Under the pieces are notes generated by a model, which was not told the DNA's origin, searched no databases, and saw only the letters and a program-made list of their open reading frames with translations. Source: Molossus alvarezi (taxonomy: Eukaryota; Chordata; Mammalia; Chiroptera; Molossidae). Taken from it: a DNA stretch of 64,000 nt. A program made the translations under genes and the position numbers. Shown here piece after piece: positions 57,398-64,000 of this stretch. The stretch is from contig JBAWUJ010000061.1 in assembly GCA_037176705.1 (NCBI GenBank), forward strand, positions 558,001-622,000, in the 5' to 3' direction. Within the stretch, counting starts at the first letter, position 1, and the number at the start of each line of letters is the position of its first letter.

Positions 57398-60300
57398 TGA
57401 GATGGAAGTTCATAGCACTACAGGGCTACCTCAAAAGGCAAGAAAATTTTCAAATGGACTATTTTACCTCACAACTTAAAGAACTAGAAAGCAAACAAAA
57501 AGAAAAACACAAAGCTAGTGGAAGAAAAAAACAGTAAAGATTAGAACAGAAATAAATGATATAGAGATTTTTAAAGAACATTCAAAAGATCAATGAAACA
57601 AAGAGCTGGATCTTTGAAAAGATAAACAAGATAGATGGACCCATAGCTAGACTCATGAAAAATAAAACAGAGAACTCAAATAAACAAAATCAGAAATAAA
57701 AAAGAGGTAAAAAGCGATACCACGGAAATACTAAGGATTGTTAACAAATAATATGAACAATTATGTGCCAACAAATTGGATAATCTAGGCAAAATGGACA
57801 CATTTCTAGAAACATGTAGTCTCCCCAAACTGAACCATGAAGAGATAGAAAACTTGAACAGACCAGTAACAACTAAGAAAATTAAAGCTGTAATTAAGAA
57901 TCTACCAGCAAACAAAACCCCAGTCCCAGATGGCTTCTTGGAGGAGTTTTACCAAATATTCAAAGAAGAACTAACCCCCATTCTCCTCAACCTAGTCCAA
58001 AAAATTAAAGCAGAGGGAAGACTTCCAAGCTCATTTTATGAGGCCAGCATAATGCTAATTCCAAAACCAGATGAAGACGTACAAAGAAAGAAAACTACAG
58101 GCCAATATCCCTGATAAACATAGATGACAAAATCCTTAAAAATATATAAGCAAATCAGACCCAGCAATACATTAAAAAATTATTTATTCTGACCAGGTGG
58201 GGTTCATCCCTGGAATGCAAGGATGGTACAATATTTGCATATCAATATATGTCATACACCACATAAACAAAATGACAGATAAAATTCATATGATCAGATC
58301 AATAGATTCTGAAAAACCATTCAACAAAATCCCACACATTTCTGATAAAAACAGTCAGCAATGTGGGAAAGAGAAATCATATCTCAACATATATGAAAGA
58401 CCTACATCCAACATCATACTCATTGGGCAAAAATTAAAAGCATTCATCTAAGAACAGGAACAACACAGGGATGCCCACTCTCACCACTCTTATTTAACAT
58501 AGGACTGGAAGTCTTAGCCACAGCAATTAGACATGAAGAAAAAAATGAAAGGGATACAAATTTGAAAGGAGGAAGTGAAACTGTCATTATTTGCAAATGA
58601 AATGATACTGTACATAGAAAACTCTAAAGACTCCATCAAAAATATACTAGATTTAATAAATAAATTGGGCAGGTAGCAGGATACAAAATTAACATCAAGA
58701 AGTTGATGGCATACTTATATACCAATAATGAACTCATAGAACAAGAAACTAAAAAAAAAAAAAAAAAAAATTTCATACCATTGCAACAAAAAATTAAAAT
58801 ACCTAGGAATAAACTTAACCAAAAAGGACAGGACCAATTTGCAGAAAACTATGGGACATTGGGGGAAAAAAAAATAGAGGAAGATATTTTTAAAAACTGG
58901 AAGCATATACCTTGTTCACAGATTGAAAAAGTTCACATCATTAAAATGTCTATATTACCTAAACCAATCTATAGATTCAATGAAATATCCATTGAAATAC
59001 AAGTCATAATTCACAGAACTAGAACAAATACTTCAAAAGTTTATATAAAACAAAAAAAGCCCCCGAATAGCCACAGCAATTTTACAAAAGAAAAACAAAG
59101 TAGAAGGGATCACAATACTAGATATAAGGTTATACTACAAAGGCATTTTAATCAAAACACCTTGGTACTGGCTCAAGAACAGGCATACAGATCAATGGAA
59201 CAGAACAGAGAACATGAAAATTATGCTCAAAATTACTCAAGACAATATGCTCAATTAATATTTAACAAAAGTGGCAAGAGCATACAGTTGAGTAAAGACA
59301 GCCTCTTTAATAAATGGTGTTGGAAAAACTGGACAACTACAGGCAAAAAAATGAAACATACCACCAGCTTACACCATACATAAGAATAAACTCAAAATAG
59401 ATAAAAGAATTAAATGTGACTCCTTAATCTATGGATATACTAAAAGAAAATGTAGGCAACAACATTTCAGTCATCACACACAGCAGAATTTTCACTGATA
59501 CCATGTTTAAGAAAAGAAAAACAAAGAAAATAATAAATACATGGGACTACATCAAACTTAAACACTTCTAGACATCAAAAGAGACAAGCAACAAAATGGA
59601 AAGACGACCCACTATGTGGGAGAGCATAATTGCCAACAATACATCAGATAAGTGGTTACTTTATCCACTGATCTATTGATGGACATACAACTCATACAAC
59701 TCAACAACAGGAAGACAAAGAACCCAATTTAAAATATGTAGAGTACACCTACAACTCAACAAAAGGAAGACAAAGAACCCAATAAAAAAATTAACCACTG
59801 AGCTGGTTTGGCTGAGTGGTAAAGCATCGGCCTGTGTTCCAAAGAAACCCGTGTTTGGTTCCCGCTAAGGGCATGTACCTTGGTTGCAGTTTGTCCCGGC
59901 CCTGGTTGGGTTATGTGTTTGGCAACCACTTGATGTGTTTCTTCACGATGATGTCTCTCTCTCTCTCTTTCTCCCTTCCACTCTATCAGAACAAGATATC
60001 AAAAAATGTCCTCAGGTGAGGATAAAAAAAAAAAGGCAGAGGACCTAAATAAACACTTCTCCAAACTGGATATACAAATGGCCAAGAACAATATGAAAAA
60101 TTGCTCAATGTCACTATTAATCAGAGAGATGCAAATTAAAATGACTATAGAGTTCCACCTCACATATGTCAGAATGGCCACCATCAACAAATCATTGAAC
60201 AAGTGATAGCCAGGGTGTGGAGAAAAGGGGGACTCCAGTACACTGCTGGTGGGAATGCAGACTATGGAAAACACTATGTTGGTTCTGCAAAAAATTGAAA

Positions 60301-60872
60301 ATGAAACTGCTATTTGACCCAGTGACCCCACTTCTAGTAATATATTCTAAGAAGTCTGAAACACCATTCAGAAAGAATATATGTACCCTTATGTTTATAG
60401 CAACACTATTTACAATAGCTAAGATCTGGAAACAGCCCAAATGTTCATCAATAGATGAGTGGATTAAAAAAAAGTGGTACATATACACAATGGAGTACTA
60501 TGTACCTGTAAGAAAAAGAGATTTCTTATCCTTTGAGTCAACACAGAGGGACCTGAAGAATATTATACTAAGTGAATAAGCCAATCAGAGAAAGACAAAT
60601 ACCACATGATGTCACTTATATGTGGAATATAATGACCAAAATAAGCTGATGAACAAAACAGACCAAGGCATAGTGGTAGGGTTCAGACTGACAAACTTCA
60701 GAGGAGGGAGGCAAGGGGGAGGGATGACATGAACCAAAGAACTTATATACAAATATGCATAACCAATGTACAAATACAACAATGCATGGGGGGGGCGGTG
60801 AGGGGTAAGGAGCTTAGGAGGGGAAAAGGAGAAACATCTGTAATAAAAATAAAGTAATAAAATTGCAAAAAA
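56846..60872 (+). mobile_element. L1, 5'-truncated in the endonuclease, plus strand
   Basis: About 3.8 kb of L1 plus a nested SINE: endonuclease C-terminal part, reverse transcriptase (open over 57,776-58,114), C-terminal domain (226-codon piece at 58,703-59,383) and a 3' UTR ending 'gagaaacatctgtaataa' plus tail. It is broken by stops and frameshifts and inserted in an array unit that resumes at about 60,873. Confidence 0.9.
59796..60034 (+). mobile_element. Ves SINE nested in L1
   Basis: Plus-strand element from 'ctggtttggctgagtgg' to 'cctcaggtgaggat' plus an A run, inserted in an A-rich spot of ORF2. The preceding 100 bp carry a duplicated 'aactcaacaacaggaagaca' type L1 phrase. Confidence 0.9.
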
Positions 60873-61345
60873 TCTACTCAGATTTTTAATTCTGGATGCT
60901 AACTTTTAACTTGTTTTTGATACATGATTCTTGCTTTGCTCACCTATCATCAAGTCTCATTAAAAAAAAAAAAAAAAAAAAAGATACCAGTAATTTGACC
61001 TGTCATATACTGCAGTTGCTTTAAGTTGTTTCTCTCAATTTGGTTTTAGTTTTGTATTCTAATGTGATTTTAAAAGGTTGCAATGAACATCTTACATACA
61101 GTATGTGAATATATGTATCTTGTTGAAATGACATAACACTTTCTATAGTGTAAATTCCAAACATAGTTGTTTTTAATAGTACATGCACTTACAAAGTTGA
61201 TGGACATAGTCCTGGCCATGTAACTGAGTTGGTTAGAGCATCATCCCCATAAGCCAAGGTTGCAAGTTTGATCCCTGGGCAGGACACATACCTTGAACTT
61301 AGTTTTGATATTTGACGTTTGCTTTGCTCATCTATCATCAAGCCC
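60873..61345. repeat. Partial array unit after the L1
   Basis: Continues the unit interrupted at 56,846: 'tttgctcacctatcatcaag', 'cctgtcatatactgcagttg', an old SINE head ('ttggttagagcatcatcccc') and then the beginning of the next unit. No CTCF-like core in this piece. Confidence 0.75.
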
Positions 61346-63690
61346 TTTTTAAAATGATATCTATTAAATCTATTTGGCCTAGTGCTTCATTTAGAGTCTC
61401 TGTTTCCTTGCTAAATTTTGTCTAGAGGATCTACCCAGTGTTGTCAGCAGGCTGCTGAAGTCCCCTGCTATGATTGTATTGCTATCAATTTCTCCTTTGA
61501 AGTATTTCAGAAAAATTTTAATATATTTTGGTGCTCCTATAATGGGTGCATATATGTTTATCAAGGTTATATCTTCCTGTTGGATAGATCTTTCAATATT
61601 ATGTAGTGGCCTTCTGTGTCTCAAGTTATGGCCTTCATTTTGAAATCTATTTTATTAGATATGAATATTGTTACCCCAGCTTTTTTTTTTTTTTCTTTTT
61701 TGTTAGCTTGGAAATTTTTTTCCATTCCTTCACTTTCAACCTAAGTGAGTTTTTTTGTTGTGAGGTGGGTCTCTTGTAAACAACATATATATGAGTAATG
61801 TTTTCTTATCTAATTAGCTACTCTGTGTCTTTTTATCAGAGCATTCAATCTACTTACATTCCAGGTGATTATTTATATGTGCTTAGTTATTGCCATTTTT
61901 GTTTAGTGTGGCTTTATTTTTCTTCCTATTTCTCTTGCTAATTACAACAGTCCTTTTAACATTTCTTGCAGTGCTGGTTTGCTGCTTATGTATTCCCTCA
62001 GCCTTTTTTTTTTTTTTCTCTCTTGGTCTGGGAAGCTCTTTATTTGACTTTCTATTTTGAATGATAAGCTTGCTGGGTAGAGTAGTCTTGGATTCAGACC
62101 CTTGTTTTTCATGACCTTGATTATCTCATGCCATTCCCTTCTGGCCTGTAGTGTTTCTGTTGAGAAGTCAGCTGAGAGCCTTATGGGGTTTCCATTGTAG
62201 GTAACCTGTTGCTTATGTCTTGCTGCATTTCATATTCTCTCTTTGTCTTTAATTTTTGGCATTTTGATTAATATGTGTCTTGGTGTGTTCTTGTTTGGGT
62301 TCTTCCTACCTGGGGCTCTCTGCGCTTCTTGAACTTGAATGCCTTCTTCCTTCACCAAATTAGGAAAGTTTTCTGTCACTATTTCTTCAAGTATATTCTC
62401 TAACCCTTGATCATTTTCTTTCTCTTCGGGGACTCCTATGATGCAAATATTATTACATTTCCAGTTGTCCCACAGTTTTCTTAAGCTGTCTTCCTGTTTT
62501 GTTTTGTTTTTTTTCATTATTTTTTCCTTTTGGTTTTCTGATTGGTTGAATTTTTTCTACCCTGTCTTCTAATTTACTAATTTGGTTCTCCGCTTTCTCT
62601 ACTCTGCTGTTTAGAGCTTCCAATGTGTTCTTTATTTCTGAATATGTCATTTTTTTTTATTTCTTGTTGGTGGTTTTTAATTTCCAACAGGTTGATTTGC
62701 AACATTTCTATGTCTTTACTCATGGTGCTCATGTCCTTACACATGCTGTTGAGCTTCCTCAAGATCATGGCTCTGAATTCTAGTTTCATTAACTTGCTTA
62801 TTTATTGCCTTCTTTATCTCCTCTTCAGTAGAGGTCTCTTGTTTTTTCATTTGGGTTTTGTTTTGGTGTTTTACTATTTTGGCTATCACAGTGGGCTTTG
62901 GAGCCTGCTAAATTTTTCCTGTGGGTGTTGGTGTTCTTCTGTTTGTGGCTTCCTCTCTTGGCTTTGGATGAGGGAGGCAGAACCCATGTTAAACACCATT
63001 GTCAAGTCTTATTTTCCTGGTTAGTGTTGTTAGCCCAAGAATGGTACAGTTATCCTCTAGCTTTCTGCCTGGAGGCTATCAGTAGCACTTACTTGAAGAG
63101 CCTTGACTTCTCTGTTGAATGAAAAACTCCCTCAGGTGTTCAGCATAAGGGGATTTCTTGAGTGTGGGGCAGATGCTGGTTGTTAATGGGCCTCAATTTG
63201 AATTTCAGTGGCCACTGGTTGGGGTTTAATCTCTGAGGGATGGTCTGCTGCCTCTTCCCAGAGTCTCGGGAAAGAGTAAGATGACCACTGTCCTGTGTAG
63301 CCAGAACTCATCAAAAGCTCTGAGTGCCCTCCAAATCTTGAGTGTCCCCACACAGTTCCAGTCCAGTCCGCCCTCCCTTTTTTGGTGCCCAAGGTGAGTG
63401 GCTGTGACAATGTTAGTGTCTGCCCAGGCTCTGTATTGTCGAGCTGCTTGGGAGTGTAACCCAAGGGCACTGCTCACAGCGAAGGCAGCTGCTGTCTGTG
63501 GGCTCCCAACCCCACTCTCGGACCTCTGCAATCCTTCCAGGATTGAGTCAGAGTCCCTGGTTATATGGTCATTGAAGCTGCTGTTCTGTTGCTTTTCCTG
63601 ATGATTTTTCCTTTTTAGTTGTAATTCTAGTTTGGTCCTGGGAGATGGTGTTGTGTAGCTTCCATTCTCTCTGCTGCCATTTTTTACTTC
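61346..63690 (-). mobile_element. L1 5' half, minus strand, 3' end missing
   Basis: Read on the minus strand: 5' UTR from about 63,690 ('aaaatggcagcagagag'), ORF1 in pieces (62,577-62,789, 62,453-62,650, 62,230-62,517; coiled coil and RNA-binding region) and the start of ORF2 endonuclease (61,391-61,624). It stops at 61,346 without 3' UTR or tail. The frames are interrupted. Confidence 0.85.
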
Positions 63691-63870
63691 CTCCTCTTTG
63701 ATTTTTAGAGAGAGTGGAAGGGAGGGAGAACCGGGGAGTGAGAGAGATGGAAACATGGATGTAAGATGGATCGATTGGTTGACTCCTGTATGTGCTGTGA
63801 CCGGAGCTGGGGGATGAAACCAGCAACCCATGAATGTCCCCTTGATTGGGAATCAAATTCGAGAACCAAG
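63691..63870 (-). mobile_element. Old Ves-type SINE
   Basis: Minus-strand element with 'gatttttagagagagtgg', 'tggatcgattggttgac' and a tRNA-like head ending near 63,865. It abuts the L1 5' end. The 201-codon minus-strand frame at 63,226-63,831 reads through this SINE and the L1 5' UTR and is not a gene. Confidence 0.8.
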
Positions 63871-64000
63871 TTCCATTTAATTTTAATGGGATATGGAGAA
63901 GGCCACAGATAACCATTATTAAAATTAGTATGAAAATTTTTTTTCCTTTTCTTTTTTTATATATTCTTCTGATGTGAATTCATGTCACCCAGTATTAAAA
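63871..64000. other. Unassigned AT-rich end of window
   Basis: Short AT-rich stretch with nothing recognised. Confidence 0.5.

Noticed and set aside
58703..59383. 226-codon open frame as a host gene
   Set aside because: It is the C-terminal part of L1 ORF2 out of its full context; words match the other L1 copies in the window.
63226..63831. 201-codon open frame on the minus strand
   Set aside because: Lies across an old Ves SINE and the L1 5' UTR.

Overview
The window is non-coding, repeat-rich mammalian nuclear DNA, most likely from a vespertilionid bat and most likely from the Y chromosome. The bat call rests on at least fifteen tRNA-derived SINEs of the Ves type (tRNA-like head with A and B boxes, pyrimidine-rich body, tail ending in 'cctcgggtgaggat') and on several LINE-1 (L1) copies of one family. 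The Y call is inference: the only recognisable gene family is TSPY (testis-specific protein Y-encoded, NAP/SET superfamily). It is present as at least four broken multi-exon copies, and TSPY is multicopy on the Y of many placental mammals while its X homologue is usually single copy. No intact protein-coding gene was found.

Layout. 1-2,190: a TTTC microsatellite, a Ves SINE and old L1 scraps. 2,190-7,210: an L1 3' end, a plus-strand TSPY relic (copy 4) and a block matching the 5' flank of a TSPY unit. 7,360-13,940: old L1, young Ves SINEs, a 0.55 kb duplicated block and a GC-rich stretch of unknown nature (10.1-11.5 kb). 13,940-24,110: a nearly full-length minus-strand L1 with two nested Ves SINEs, then a 5'-truncated plus-strand L1. 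26,046-32,900: a full-length but broken minus-strand L1, inserted in a copy of the duplicated block whose empty version lies at 8,990-9,540.

33,480-47,700 is the TSPY cluster, read on the minus strand. It holds a 40-bp-type minisatellite, an orphan exon-5-like piece, copy 1 (35,520-37,815), copy 2 (40,808-42,960) and copy 3 (about 45,558-47,690). Exons 2, 3 and 4 can be placed to the base in copies 1 and 2 from splice sites and family homology. They are 78, 111-112 and 146 bp long, and all carry stops or frameshifts. Copy 3 and copy 4 form the arms of an inverted repeat with about a 40 kb spacer, and the shared homology runs into a flanking L1.

48,781-61,345 is a tandem array of about a dozen diverged units (roughly 0.7-0.9 kb where undisturbed). 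Eleven units carry a 14-bp site, all on the minus strand, that matches the CTCF core consensus at 11 to 14 of 14 positions. A 3.26 kb higher-order duplication covers two of these units plus a shared L1 insertion. This array beside an ampliconic TSPY cluster is the most unusual thing in the window and recalls CTCF-binding macrosatellites such as DXZ4. The window ends in a minus-strand L1 5' half (61,346-63,690) and an old Ves SINE.
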